From contig NZ_LZIR01000030.1 in the NCBI RefSeq assembly GCF_001667035.1, forward strand, positions 1 to 54,741: DNA of 54,741 nt, given 5' to 3'. The position numbers and the translations under genes are program-made. Shown here in pieces: positions 47,698 to 54,741 of this stretch; within the stretch, counting starts at the first letter, position 1; each line of letters begins with the position of its first letter. Under the pieces are notes generated by a model. The model saw only the letters and a program-made list of their open reading frames with translations. It had not been told where the DNA came from and did no database searches. The stretch is from Mycobacterium sp. 852002-51057_SCH5723018 (GTDB taxonomy: Bacteria; Actinomycetota; Actinomycetes; Mycobacteriales; Mycobacteriaceae).

Positions 47698-47784
47698 GGC
47701 GCTACCTGCTTTTCATGTCCCGCGCATCGGGAGATCTGGCAGATGCTATTGAGCGCGGGTAAAACACCAAAGACACCGCGAAAT

Positions 47785-47804
47785 AACCGTTATCGAACCG
47801 TTAT
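47785..47804. repeat. Direct repeat AACCGTTAT upstream of the PE_PGRS gene
   Basis: AACCGTTAT occurs at 47785-47793 and 47796-47804, an 11-bp period that puts both copies on one face of the helix. It lies about 90-107 bp upstream of the PE_PGRS-GH18 start and could be an activator site. Nothing else is recognised in the 204-bp gap. Confidence 0.45.
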
Positions 47805-47901
47805 GCAGGGCGTATATCTATATGACACTGTCCGCTCTCGCGTCCAGCGTATTGACATCGATCCCCGGTTGATCAGCGCCGGGAGCATCGCATGCCCGGG
47901 G

Positions 47902-48183
47902 CTACGCGAGCGTCGTTCCGATGAAATAGCTGCCGAGCAGAGCGACGGCCATAAGCCCAACCCAGGCGTCGGTCAGGCGGCACAGCAGGGCGGGAGCCTG
48001 CCTGACTTCCATGAACTCACGAAAAATGATGCGCACCTTGATGAGTGCGATCACGATGACGCTCGACGTGACCACCGCACTGGGTCTTAGGGTTCGGTCC
48101 ACCGAGTGGTCTATCGCCAGGTAGCCCAACGTGAGTGAAGCCAAGATCACCCATACCACCAGCAGCCTCTTGTTGAATTTCAC
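47902..48183 (-). CDS. Cytochrome c oxidase subunit IV-like membrane protein
   Basis: The 93-residue protein starts at GTG 48183 and has three hydrophobic segments (VVWVILASLTLGYLAIDHSV; VVTSSVIVIALIKVRIIFRE; AWVGLMAVALLGSYFIG). The KVRIIFREFMEVRQAP loop is typical of the prokaryotic cytochrome c oxidase subunit IV family. It is the last gene of the four-gene membrane operon and follows the subunit III-like gene with a 3-bp gap. Confidence 0.82.
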   Translation of the reverse strand: MKFNKRLLVVWVILASLTLGYLAIDHSVDRTLRPSAVVTSSVIVIALIKVRIIFREFMEVRQAPALLCRLTDAWVGLMAVALLGSYFIGTTLA

Positions 48184-48186
48184 TCC

Positions 48187-48774
48187 TCACCTCACCACGT
48201 AGAGCAACGCAAAGATGAGCACCCACAAGAAATCGACGGTGTGCCAATAGGTTGCGCACGTTTCGACGACCTCCTGAGCCCCCTGGGATCCTCTTGCCGG
48301 GCCGCGAAGTCGGTAGACGATGACGCCAAGGACGACGAAGCCGATCAGCAGGTGCACAAAGTGGATTCCGGTAAGAAAGAAGTAGTAGGTGAAGAAGTCG
48401 TTGCTGTCGAAGCCATTTCCCATGCGGACCAACCGGACCCACTCAAACACCTTGAAAAAAAGGAACACTGCGGCGAATGCGGCCGTGATGAAGACATCTC
48501 TGAGCGCCGCTCGGTAGGCGCGGGCGCGGGCCGACTGGACGCAGCGCGCCACCGACCACGAGCTCAGCAGCAGGACGAGGGTGTTGAAAACCCCGATCCG
48601 CAGGTCGAGCTGAGCCTGGGAGTGTAGGAAAAGTTCGGGACTTCGGGCGCGATAGAACAGGTAGAAGCCGAAATACGCTGTGAAAACTAATGTCTCGAAA
48701 AGCACGAATGCCCACATGTCCGGCTGGCCCGGCACGAACCTGGCGCGTTTGCCCGCTTCGGCAACTTCCGTCAT
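48187..48774 (-). CDS. Cytochrome c oxidase subunit III-like (NorE-type) protein
   Basis: The 195-residue protein starts MTEVAEAGKRARFVPGQPDM. Five membrane segments are visible, with family features WAFVLFETLVFTAYFGFYLF, VFNTLVLLLSSWSVARCVQ, YYFFLTGIHFVHLLIGFVVL and a C-terminal CATYWHTVDFLWVLIFALLY. The GIHFxHLLxG and YWHxVDxxW motifs define subunit III/NorE. No subunit I or II gene is found in the window. The start codon touches the stop of the upstream gene. Confidence 0.9.
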   Translation of the reverse strand: MTEVAEAGKRARFVPGQPDMWAFVLFETLVFTAYFGFYLFYRARSPELFLHSQAQLDLRIGVFNTLVLLLSSWSVARCVQSARARAYRAALRDVFITAAFAAVFLFFKVFEWVRLVRMGNGFDSNDFFTYYFFLTGIHFVHLLIGFVVLGVIVYRLRGPARGSQGAQEVVETCATYWHTVDFLWVLIFALLYVVR

Positions 48775-49607
48775 CAGGCCGCCGCCTTGTCGGATCGGTT
48801 GGCTTTCGATTTCCGCGCGAGGTCCGGCAGCGGCCCGGTGCCGAAGTCCTCGCGCCGGATCATCAGATACAGCATGACAACGAAAGTGACCTGGTAGATG
48901 CCGAACACGACCATGTCCAGCCACCAGGCGATCTCGCCATTCCACGCCAGCACACCACGCCGAAAGATCCAACAGGGCGCCACTACGACCTCGGTGAGCG
49001 CGTTGCACAGGTTGAGATAGCCGAACCACTTGGGGAACACCCGATTCTTGTCGAGCAGAATCGCGACCATCCAGATCAGCGAGCCGATCAGGAAGACTCC
49101 CATGGTCCCGTCGAAAGACAAGAAAGCGAAGTCGTAGAGCCAAGCCATCGCTTCGGGGTCACGCTCTGGTCGCAGTGTCCCGACGATCAGTGCGATGTTG
49201 AGCAGCAGCATTCCGGGAACCGCACTGAACGAGTAGATAAGCAGATACGAATACGCGAACGCGCGGCTGACCGACATGCGTCGCATCGAATACGCGATGA
49301 GGGCGTTGTTGGTCGCGATCATGCCGCCAATGGCGAAAATGATGCCAAAGCCAACAGGTATGCCGAGGTGGCGTTCGTGGAACCAGTGCACCTGCGTTGC
49401 GAGGTCCCAGGTCGGCTGCGGCGGGGGCTGGACTTGCGCCACGATGAAGAACACCGGGAAGAACACGTTGTAAAAGACGACGAGCGCCCACCACGCCAAC
49501 CAGAGCTCGCGTTTGGGGTTGTGCCGCAGATGCCAGGCGATCCGGTGATGCAGCGGGCCGGAGGGGGGTGTGGCCGGCGACGTCGGCGGTGTCATCACCG
49601 CGCTCAT
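48774..49607 (-). CDS. Multi-pass membrane protein of unknown function, paralogue B
   Basis: The 277-residue protein starts MSAVMTPPTSPATPPSGPLH and has about seven hydrophobic segments. It shares with its upstream neighbour LRPERDPE, a DFAFLSFDG segment, FLIGSLIW, VFPKWFGYLNL and GVLAWNGEIAWW, so the two are paralogues. It also carries extra His residues in a WFHERHLGIPVGFGI loop. No cofactor motif is certain. The 4-bp overlap with the upstream gene suggests a heteromer. I do not recognise the family. Confidence 0.82.
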   Translation of the reverse strand: MSAVMTPPTSPATPPSGPLHHRIAWHLRHNPKRELWLAWWALVVFYNVFFPVFFIVAQVQPPPQPTWDLATQVHWFHERHLGIPVGFGIIFAIGGMIATNNALIAYSMRRMSVSRAFAYSYLLIYSFSAVPGMLLLNIALIVGTLRPERDPEAMAWLYDFAFLSFDGTMGVFLIGSLIWMVAILLDKNRVFPKWFGYLNLCNALTEVVVAPCWIFRRGVLAWNGEIAWWLDMVVFGIYQVTFVVMLYLMIRREDFGTGPLPDLARKSKANRSDKAAA

Positions 49608-50380
49608 GCATTCACCAGTTCTTCTCCGCGCCCCCGGTCTTCGGCGCGCTCGCGATAAACGGCATGCCCCAATGCAACGCCCATCACGATGATCCAAACG
49701 GCGATGGCAACGTTTTTCACCCAGAACGACAGGAAGCCGTCCCACGCCAGCGGGCCGGTCAATGACACTCCGACAAAGGCTGCGGGCACCAGGGCCGCGG
49801 CCACGAGAAGGTTGAAGTGCGCCACCCAACGTTTGAATACTGGGCGCGGCTGATCGTCGAAATAGATTGCCAGGGCGAGGATCACGCTCTGCCCGATCAG
49901 AAACGGGACTAGGATGGTGAAGGTCATCCAGGCGAAATCGTTGAGGAGCTGAGTCAGCTCCGGACTCCGTTCCGGACGGAAGGCGGCGAGCAGCCAGCAG
50001 ACGTTGGCGACGAGGAACAACGTCGGGCCGCCGGAAACGCAACCCAACATGGCGTAGGAGAAGATCGGCGTCCGATGGGCCATTCGGCGGATCTGCAGCA
50101 CGATCAGAGCCAGGATCGGGACGAGGCCCACACCGAACCAGTTGAAAGCGATCATGCTGTACCGGATCTGCGGGAGGTGGGCCGGATCGCGGTAGAACGC
50201 GGCAACCTGCTCCGCCGGCATCGAGGGTGACATCGGCGGATTGAAGCCCGGAAAGAGGAGAAAGCTGGCGATCCAGAGGATCAGCGAGACGGGCAACGTC
50301 CACAGCAGAATCAGCTCGCCATCGGTATGCCGCAGCGCACCGCGGCGCGCAGCCGCATCGCCCCCGCCGACGTCGGACAT
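49604..50380 (-). CDS. Multi-pass membrane protein of unknown function, paralogue A
   Basis: The 258-residue protein starts MSDVGGGDAAARRGALRHTD with a GGGAG ribosome site, and has about seven hydrophobic segments. Shared motifs with paralogue B are FRPERSPE, NDFAWMTFTI, FLIGQSVI, VFKRWVAHFNLL and GPLAWDGFLSFW. It is the first gene of the operon, divergent from tetR, with twin palindromes between. The link to subunit III- and IV-like proteins hints at electron transfer or a membrane oxidoreductase, but nothing in its own sequence proves it. Confidence 0.82.
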   Translation of the reverse strand: MSDVGGGDAAARRGALRHTDGELILLWTLPVSLILWIASFLLFPGFNPPMSPSMPAEQVAAFYRDPAHLPQIRYSMIAFNWFGVGLVPILALIVLQIRRMAHRTPIFSYAMLGCVSGGPTLFLVANVCWLLAAFRPERSPELTQLLNDFAWMTFTILVPFLIGQSVILALAIYFDDQPRPVFKRWVAHFNLLVAAALVPAAFVGVSLTGPLAWDGFLSFWVKNVAIAVWIIVMGVALGHAVYRERAEDRGRGEELVNA

Positions 50381-50435
50381 CGATACTCCCTCCCACGCGC
50401 GCGACCGCCTACGTAGTCATGGCTTGCCCGCGAAA

Positions 50436-50476
50436 CTAGCCGCTCGGCTAGCCTGAGGTCAATAGCCGTTCGGCTA
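50436..50476. promoter_or_regulatory. Twin palindromic operators between the membrane operon and tetR
   Basis: CTAGCCG-CT-CGGCTAG (50436-50451) and TAGCCG-TT-CGGCTA (50463-50476) are perfect inverted repeats with the same TAGCCG core and centres 26 bp apart. The second ends 10 bp before the tetR GTG. The arrangement fits autorepression by the adjacent TetR and control of the divergent operon. Confidence 0.85.
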
Positions 50477-50486
50477 GTCTCGTTGT

Positions 50487-51089
50487 GTGGTACCAGCGCA
50501 ACAACCGGTCGACGACGGCGAGCTGCGGGTCGTCCAGCACAGCGCCGCTCGCACCCGCGTGCTCGACGCCGCGCTGGACTTGTTCGCCCGGCACGGCGTC
50601 AGCGGTACCTCGCTGCAGATGATCGCCGACGCCGTCGGAATCACGAAAGCCGCTGTTTACCACCAATTCCGCACCAAGGAGCAGATCGTGCTCGCGGTCA
50701 CCGAGCGTGAACTCTTTCGGCTGGCTCCGGCGCTCGAAGAAGCCGAGGCGCACGGCGACGGACCGGAGGCCCGTGATGCGCTGCTGGTGCGCATGGTCGA
50801 GATGGCGGTCCGAGACCGCCGGCTGGTGCGGACGCTGCAGTTCGATCCCGTCGTAGTCCGGCTGCTGGCCGAACACAAGCCGCTGCAGCGCTTCATGGAC
50901 CGTCTGTATCGGGTGTTGCTGAGCGACGCCGGCCTGGACGGACGGATCGAGGCCGCCATGTTCTCAGGCGCGATCAGCGCCGCCGTTATGCATCCCCTGA
51001 TCGCCGACGTCGACGACGACACTCTGCTCGACCGGCTTACCGACCTGAGCCGGCGCCTGCTCGGCCTACATCAAACGGCCCACAACTGA
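50487..51089 (+). CDS. TetR-family regulator of the membrane operon
   Basis: The 200-residue protein starts at GTG 50487 and has the HTH GVSGTSLQMIADAVGITKAA followed by VYHQFRTKEQIVLAV near residue 45. The C-terminal half is a helical ligand domain. It is divergent from the CoxIII/CoxIV-like operon and separated from it by two matching palindromes, so it is very likely its repressor. The inducer is unknown. Confidence 0.93.
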   Translation: MVPAQQPVDDGELRVVQHSAARTRVLDAALDLFARHGVSGTSLQMIADAVGITKAAVYHQFRTKEQIVLAVTERELFRLAPALEEAEAHGDGPEARDALLVRMVEMAVRDRRLVRTLQFDPVVVRLLAEHKPLQRFMDRLYRVLLSDAGLDGRIEAAMFSGAISAAVMHPLIADVDDDTLLDRLTDLSRRLLGLHQTAHN

Positions 51090-51135
51090 CAGGGTTTCGC
51101 CGACCGAAGTCCTCGGCGGCTTCACCGGCCGGCTT

Positions 51136-51149
51136 CCACGTCCGCGTGG
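51136..51149 (+). terminator. Short hairpin after tetR
   Basis: CCACG-TCCG-CGTGG followed by TCGTTTTA, 46 bp past the tetR stop. The stem is only 5 bp, so it is a weak terminator candidate. Confidence 0.35.
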
Positions 51150-51225
51150 TCGTTTTACGGGAATCTTGTCCGCCGCCTTATAGAATGAGCCGCACTTCAG
51201 GGTCTAGAAAAGGCCTGGGCGGTGC

Positions 51226-51256
51226 TATTCTCCGCTAGGGAGAATGCCAATATCGG
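51226..51256 (+). promoter_or_regulatory. Shared regulatory element, copy 2 (upstream of secreted protein)
   Basis: TATTCTC, seven bases (CGCTAGG), then GAGAATGCCAATATCGG, with the same spacing as the copy at 42971-43001. It ends 17 bp before the ATG at 51274. An in-frame ATG at 51244 lies inside the element and is therefore unlikely to be the start. Confidence 0.8.
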
Positions 51257-51273
51257 GCGATGGAGACCGGGGC

Positions 51274-51696
51274 ATGGTTACTGCTAGGACCCTGCTGGGC
51301 GCGGCGCTGGCGTTGCTGTCGGCGACGACGAGCCTGGCCGCGGCCCCGCCGACGCGCGCGGACGACCCGGTCATGCACCACGTGAAATACACCGTTTCGG
51401 CTGCCAATCCGATCTATGCCGATATTTATTACCTCGACCAGGAACCCCCGAAGTTCTCCGACTACAGCCACAACCCGTACCAATTCGTCCCCAACATCCA
51501 GGCCGATATCGCCCCGGGTAAACCGTGGAGCTACGAACTGGACCTGGCTAACCCCGAGGTGTGGGCGCTGGTCACGGCCAGCACCGGTACCGAACCGGGC
51601 GCGCCCTCGTTCCACTGCGATCTCACCGTCGACGGACAGGTCGTCGTATCCAAAGACGGCGCCAAGGGAGTGCTCTGCTCGTTGCGGAGCTGGTAG
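51274..51696 (+). CDS. Secreted MmpS-like domain protein
   Basis: The 140-residue protein has a signal peptide (MVTARTLLGAALALLSATTS, cleavage near TRA-DD). The mature part HHVKYTVSAANPIYADIYYL, PWSYELDLANPEVWALVTAS and FHCDLTVDGQVVVSKD follows the pattern of the MmpS periplasmic domain, including the two-Cys end (GVLCSLRSW). It lacks the usual MmpS membrane anchor beyond the signal sequence, and no mmpL gene is adjacent. GGAG precedes the ATG by 8 bp. Confidence 0.75.
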   Translation: MVTARTLLGAALALLSATTSLAAAPPTRADDPVMHHVKYTVSAANPIYADIYYLDQEPPKFSDYSHNPYQFVPNIQADIAPGKPWSYELDLANPEVWALVTASTGTEPGAPSFHCDLTVDGQVVVSKDGAKGVLCSLRSW

Positions 51697-51746
51697 GTGA
51701 CCTTGAGCCCCACAAACCCCACAATGGCCCCGCGTCGCCGACGGGT

Positions 51747-52148
51747 TTAGGTGTCGCCGCGGACCCAGGTCGTATGGCCGGCCTCAGCTATGCAGACCAG
51801 GAACAGGCCGTCGGGCGCCTGCGCCACGTAGTTCTGATACTGGGTGCAGTCGGAGCCCTCATCCTTGATACCCGCCATCGGAGGCGACCGGAACCATCGC
51901 GGCTGGTACCTTCTCGGCGACCCGCAGAACATCAGCCGTCCAGGCTGTGAGGCGAAGGAAACGTAATTGTCCGCCGTCCCGAAGGCGTAGTAAGTGGTGT
52001 TGTCACACGGCGCGCCGAGAACCTGATGCGGCATGATGCCGGGGGTGCAGGCGGGGTAGTCGCACACAGTCGGCCCGGCAGAGGCCGACGGCGCCGCCAG
52101 CACACTGGCGCCGAGCAACGCGGCAGCCAGTGCCACGATGGATCGCAC
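51747..52148 (-). CDS. Secreted Cys-containing hypothetical protein
   Basis: The 133-residue protein starts at GTG 52148 (VRSIVALAAALLGASVLAAP) with a clear signal peptide. The mature part has cysteine sites in VCDYPACTP, GAPCDNTTYY, LMFCGSPRR, SDCTQYQNY and LVCIAEAGHT, giving three likely disulphides. A GTG at 52166 is an alternative start. I do not recognise the family. Confidence 0.7.
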   Translation of the reverse strand: MRSIVALAAALLGASVLAAPSASAGPTVCDYPACTPGIMPHQVLGAPCDNTTYYAFGTADNYVSFASQPGRLMFCGSPRRYQPRWFRSPPMAGIKDEGSDCTQYQNYVAQAPDGLFLVCIAEAGHTTWVRGDT

Positions 52149-52306
52149 CCCATTACTTTGCCACACCTAAAAAGAAACCGAAATGAAAATTCTCTTATTT
52201 GGAGAGGATCTCCCCAAGAGGCACACGCCCGGCGACAGCGGTAAGCCCATGTCCGGAAGTGATAAGCTGCTTCTCCGTGCATGATCCGGAGCGGCCAGAG
52301 GCAACC

Positions 52307-53137
52307 ATGGGGTCGCGGCAGCGTTCGCCGGAGGCGTCTGACGCCGACGGTCGTGATGACCGGGCGGACATGACGGATCCCGACGGACCCCACCCACTCT
52401 CGCCTGGCGGCTCTGGCGCCGAAACGCCCACTTCGGTAGCGGAAGCAGAAGACGAGGCGGCCCAGGCGGAAGCGCGCGCCGAGGCGGCTCGCGCGCGTGT
52501 CATGCGCCTGCGCCAGGCAGCCGGAACCAGGTCCGGTGATCCCAGTGACACAACAGAAACCGCGGACGCGAACGACGAGGACAGCACCGTCCCGCGCGCC
52601 GTTGGCCAACGCGCCACGAAGTCGTCCCGATCGCGGCCACGGTGGCTCCGCGCCCCAGGACGGAAAGCGGTAGCTGTTGGTGCCGCGATCGTGCTCGCCT
52701 GCGCCTCGCTCGGCGCCAGCGGCTACATGGTGTGGCAGCACTACACCATCGTGCACAACCGGCAGCTCTCCGCCGAGTTCGCTACGGCTGCGCGGCAAGG
52801 GGTTACGGCGCTGATGTCGATGGACTCCCAGCATGCCAAAGAGGACATCCAGCGCCTCATCGACGCTTGCACGGGCCAGCTCAAGACCCAACTCGAAGCG
52901 ACCTCAGGCGTTATGGCTAAAAGCGCCGAGGACTCAAAGGTCGTCAGCAAGGTCACGGTGGAAGCCGTCGCTGTCGAGTCGGTGACCGACAATTCGGCAG
53001 TCGTGCTCGTCGCGGCGAAATCCGATGTGACCAATCCTGATAACACGAAACGACCATCCGCCTTGTGGCGGCTCAGCGTCAATCTCGACCGCGACGGTGG
53101 TCAGCTCAAGATGTCGAAAGTTGATTTCTTGCAATGA
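52307..53137 (+). CDS. Mce-associated membrane protein (first)
   Basis: The 276-residue protein has a charged, low-complexity cytosolic N-terminus with an alanine/glutamate coiled-coil-like stretch (AEDEAAQAEARAEAARARVM), one membrane helix (AVAVGAAIVLACASLGASGY) and an exported domain ending LWRLSVNLDRDGGQLKMSKV. This layout is that of the Mas proteins encoded with mce operons. ATG 52307 follows AGAGG; a GTG at 52277 is possible. It overlaps the next gene by 4 bp. Confidence 0.82.
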   Translation: MGSRQRSPEASDADGRDDRADMTDPDGPHPLSPGGSGAETPTSVAEAEDEAAQAEARAEAARARVMRLRQAAGTRSGDPSDTTETADANDEDSTVPRAVGQRATKSSRSRPRWLRAPGRKAVAVGAAIVLACASLGASGYMVWQHYTIVHNRQLSAEFATAARQGVTALMSMDSQHAKEDIQRLIDACTGQLKTQLEATSGVMAKSAEDSKVVSKVTVEAVAVESVTDNSAVVLVAAKSDVTNPDNTKRPSALWRLSVNLDRDGGQLKMSKVDFLQ

Positions 53138-53775
53138 CTGTCGAGCATGGCTCGCCGCTGGACAGCACCGAAACAGCGATTGACGGCGCGGAGACTGCGG
53201 CGGCCGGCGAGGATGCGGGACCACCCGCTCGCGAGGGACGGGCACGCGTCGGCGGGCTAGCCCCGATTAGGCGCTGGACCCGCCGGTGTTTGACGAGGTG
53301 GCGTTCAATTGTGGCGACAGTGTTGGTCGTTGCCACGGTGGGACTCGCCGTCGGCTTGTTCTTCATTTGGTACCGTCCGGATCGGCAGATCGACGATGCG
53401 AGGGCACGCCGAGCGGTCCAGGCGGCGTCAGATGCCACCGTAGATGTGTTGTCGTATTCCTACACCGCTCTGGACCGTGACTTCGCCAAGGCGAAATCAC
53501 ATCTCACCGGCGGCTTTTTGACCTACTACAGCAAGTTCACCGAACAAATCGTCGGGCCGGTGGCGCAGCAGGGGCAACTGACGGTGACCGCCAAGGTGAT
53601 TCGGGCCGCGGTTTCGGATTTACATCCCGACTCGGCTGTCGTGCTGGTCTTCGTCGACCAGACCACGGCAAGCAAACAAAAGCCGGAACCCGTCAAGGCC
53701 GACAGCAGCGTCCTGGTCACGCTGAAGAAGGTCAACGGTTCCTGGTTGATCGAGAAATTCGATCCGGTCGGATGA
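53134..53775 (+). CDS. Mce-associated membrane protein (second)
   Basis: The 213-residue protein has an N-terminal cytosolic region of 60 residues, one membrane helix (IVATVLVVATVGLAVGLFFI) and a C-terminal SnoaL-like domain with FLTYYSKFTEQIVGPVAQQG and VNGSWLIEKFDPVG. It follows the same plan as the upstream gene, with which it overlaps (ATGA), so they probably act as a pair in an Mce transporter assembly. Confidence 0.85.
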   Translation: MTVEHGSPLDSTETAIDGAETAAAGEDAGPPAREGRARVGGLAPIRRWTRRCLTRWRSIVATVLVVATVGLAVGLFFIWYRPDRQIDDARARRAVQAASDATVDVLSYSYTALDRDFAKAKSHLTGGFLTYYSKFTEQIVGPVAQQGQLTVTAKVIRAAVSDLHPDSAVVLVFVDQTTASKQKPEPVKADSSVLVTLKKVNGSWLIEKFDPVG

Positions 53776-53907
53776 GCACGGTAAATCTTCGGTTCGAACC
53801 ATTACCTCGTCGGCCGAAGCGGTGTAACGTCATCGCTCGAGAACGCCGCAAACGATCCCAAAGCTGCTTATAGGAATTGCCGGATTACGCGCGTCGAGGA
53901 GCACCTG

Positions 53908-54429
53908 ATGCGTTCAGTTGGAACACTCCACATCGCAACGCTGGTGGCTGCCACCGTATTCGGCAGTTTGGGCACGGCATCCACAGCCCAGGCTAAAACC
54001 AAGGAAGATGTGGCCATCAACGGGACATATCGCGCCACGTCCATCGGCGATTACGCCAAGACCAACGATCAGTTCAACGGCGAGGCCACGGTCACCCAAA
54101 CATGGACCATCAGCTCGTCATGCGTCACATTTCAGGAATGCCACGGCACGGTGACGAGCGACCAGGGATGGACCGCGCCGCTATATATGCTTGACAGCAT
54201 CATGTGGTACGTAAAGCGCGATGTGCCGAACTGGGAGCGGTGCGCCGACGGTACCGCGTTCACGGGGCAGCAGACATTCTATTTCTATCCGGTGAACGAG
54301 AATGGTGAATTTACACTCGGCGCGCCGACCTTGGCCGGAAAGGACAAGACGGTCGGCCCGAGTGGTGCCTGCGGGCAGAACCAGTGGCTTGATATCGCGA
54401 TGCCACTACGCCTCGACAAGCTAGGCTGA
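53908..54429 (+). CDS. Secreted hypothetical protein next to mce genes
   Basis: The 173-residue protein has a signal peptide (cleavage near STAQA-KT). The mature part begins INGTYRATSIGDYAKTNDQF and has Cys sites in SSCVTFQECHG, WERCADG and SGACGQNQW, suggesting two disulphides. Proteins of this type often accompany mce clusters. The 132-bp gap before it contains GGTTCGAACC (53791-53800), a palindrome of unknown meaning. Confidence 0.78.
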   Translation: MRSVGTLHIATLVAATVFGSLGTASTAQAKTKEDVAINGTYRATSIGDYAKTNDQFNGEATVTQTWTISSSCVTFQECHGTVTSDQGWTAPLYMLDSIMWYVKRDVPNWERCADGTAFTGQQTFYFYPVNENGEFTLGAPTLAGKDKTVGPSGACGQNQWLDIAMPLRLDKLG

Positions 54430-54502
54430 CCGGGCGTTCCAGCCCCGTTGCCCCGCTGCTCTTTTTGGCCCCTTCGCGTCCCGCATCGTTGCGGAGCGGC
54501 TT

Positions 54503-54741
54503 TCAGGTGGGAAGCATATCCCGCCACGTCTTAGGCGGTGTCGCCGTCGCGAGATCCGACTGCTGGTACAGCTTTCCGTCCGGGCCGACATAGCGACCGG
54601 TACGCGGGTCGTAGTGGGCGACCGCGATCGACGGCACCGGTTTACCGGCTCCCCCACCGAATGAGCTTGGGGCAGCCTGCGGCCCTTCACCATTGGCCGT
54701 GCCGGGTGGCGCGGCATCGGGAGGCGCCGGCGGTGCGGGCG
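54503..54741 (-). CDS. MCE-family protein, C-terminal end (partial)
   Basis: A minus-strand frame enters from the right edge and stops at 54503-54505. Its visible 79 residues are a Pro/Ala/Gly-rich linker followed by HYDPRTGRYVGPDGKLYQQS and an ending PKTWRDMLPT, which is the typical tail of several mycobacterial Mce proteins. The gene body lies outside the window. It is convergent with the Mce-associated genes. Confidence 0.78.
   Translation of the reverse strand, partial: PAPPAPPDAAPPGTANGEGPQAAPSSFGGGAGKPVPSIAVAHYDPRTGRYVGPDGKLYQQSDLATATPPKTWRDMLPT

Noticed and set aside
53785..53815. GGTTCGAACC, resembling a tRNA T-loop
   Set aside because: No 5-bp T-stem around TTCGA, no anticodon arm or acceptor stem can be drawn from the flanking sequence; it is a plain palindrome.
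54421..54717. A complete 98-codon minus-strand frame at the right edge
   Set aside because: Its product is Arg/Ser/Pro rich with no motif. The other minus frame in the same place encodes a recognisable MCE-protein tail ending at 54503.

Overview
The window is high-GC chromosomal DNA from a slow-growing, non-tuberculous Mycobacterium. The gene order from fprB (left end) to the kdc/acyl-CoA ligase region (about 41 kb) follows, in reverse, the M. tuberculosis H37Rv order Rv0887c to Rv0852 as I remember it. A PE_PGRS gene, an rpfA gene with a c-di-AMP type riboswitch, F420-dependent LLM oxidoreductases, a 19-kDa-type lipoprotein, MCE-family and Mce-associated genes all agree with this genus. I cannot name the species from the sequence alone.

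Layout. 0-14 kb is conserved core: fprB, an AurF-like diiron protein, serC, sepH, an rRNA methyltransferase/MarR pair, small membrane proteins, a DUF3027 protein, an MFS-type permease, a glutathionyl-hydroquinone-reductase-like protein and fadE10. A 58-bp tandem repeat sits between marR and the DUF2530 gene. 14-19.3 kb holds cspB, a YccF protein and two molybdopterin gene groups (moaA2-moaD2 and moaC2-mog-moaE2) on either side of rpfA; the rpfA leader carries a CRP-like site and a ydaO-type riboswitch. 19.3-23.3 kb encodes an XPB-type helicase and its partner. 23.3-29.7 kb is an accessory block absent from this position in H37Rv: a DUF35/thiolase-like pair, two LLM oxidoreductases, an FAD monooxygenase and a methyltransferase, bounded by copies of a GAGCAGACGCAAA motif. 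29.7-39 kb returns to core: fadBA, dapC, three SRPBCC genes around far, and kdc.

39-46 kb is lipid or xenobiotic metabolism: an acyl-CoA ligase, an amidohydrolase, a lipoprotein, an enoyl-CoA hydratase, a TetR regulator and a cytochrome P450, with several clear palindromic operators. 46-51 kb is the most unusual part: a PE_PGRS protein whose C-terminal half is a GH18 chitinase-type domain, followed by a TetR-controlled operon of two paralogous membrane proteins of unknown function plus cytochrome-oxidase subunit III- and IV-like proteins with no catalytic subunit nearby. 51-54.7 kb holds secreted proteins, two Mce-associated membrane proteins and the C-terminal end of an MCE-family protein that runs off the right edge on the opposite strand.

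The strongest leads are the PE_PGRS-GH18 fusion, the orphan CoxIII/CoxIV operon with its twin palindromes, and a regulatory element (TATTCTC-N7-GAGAATGCCAATATCGG) shared by two promoters 8 kb apart. All assignments come from reading the sequence and from remembered family features; no database search was run.
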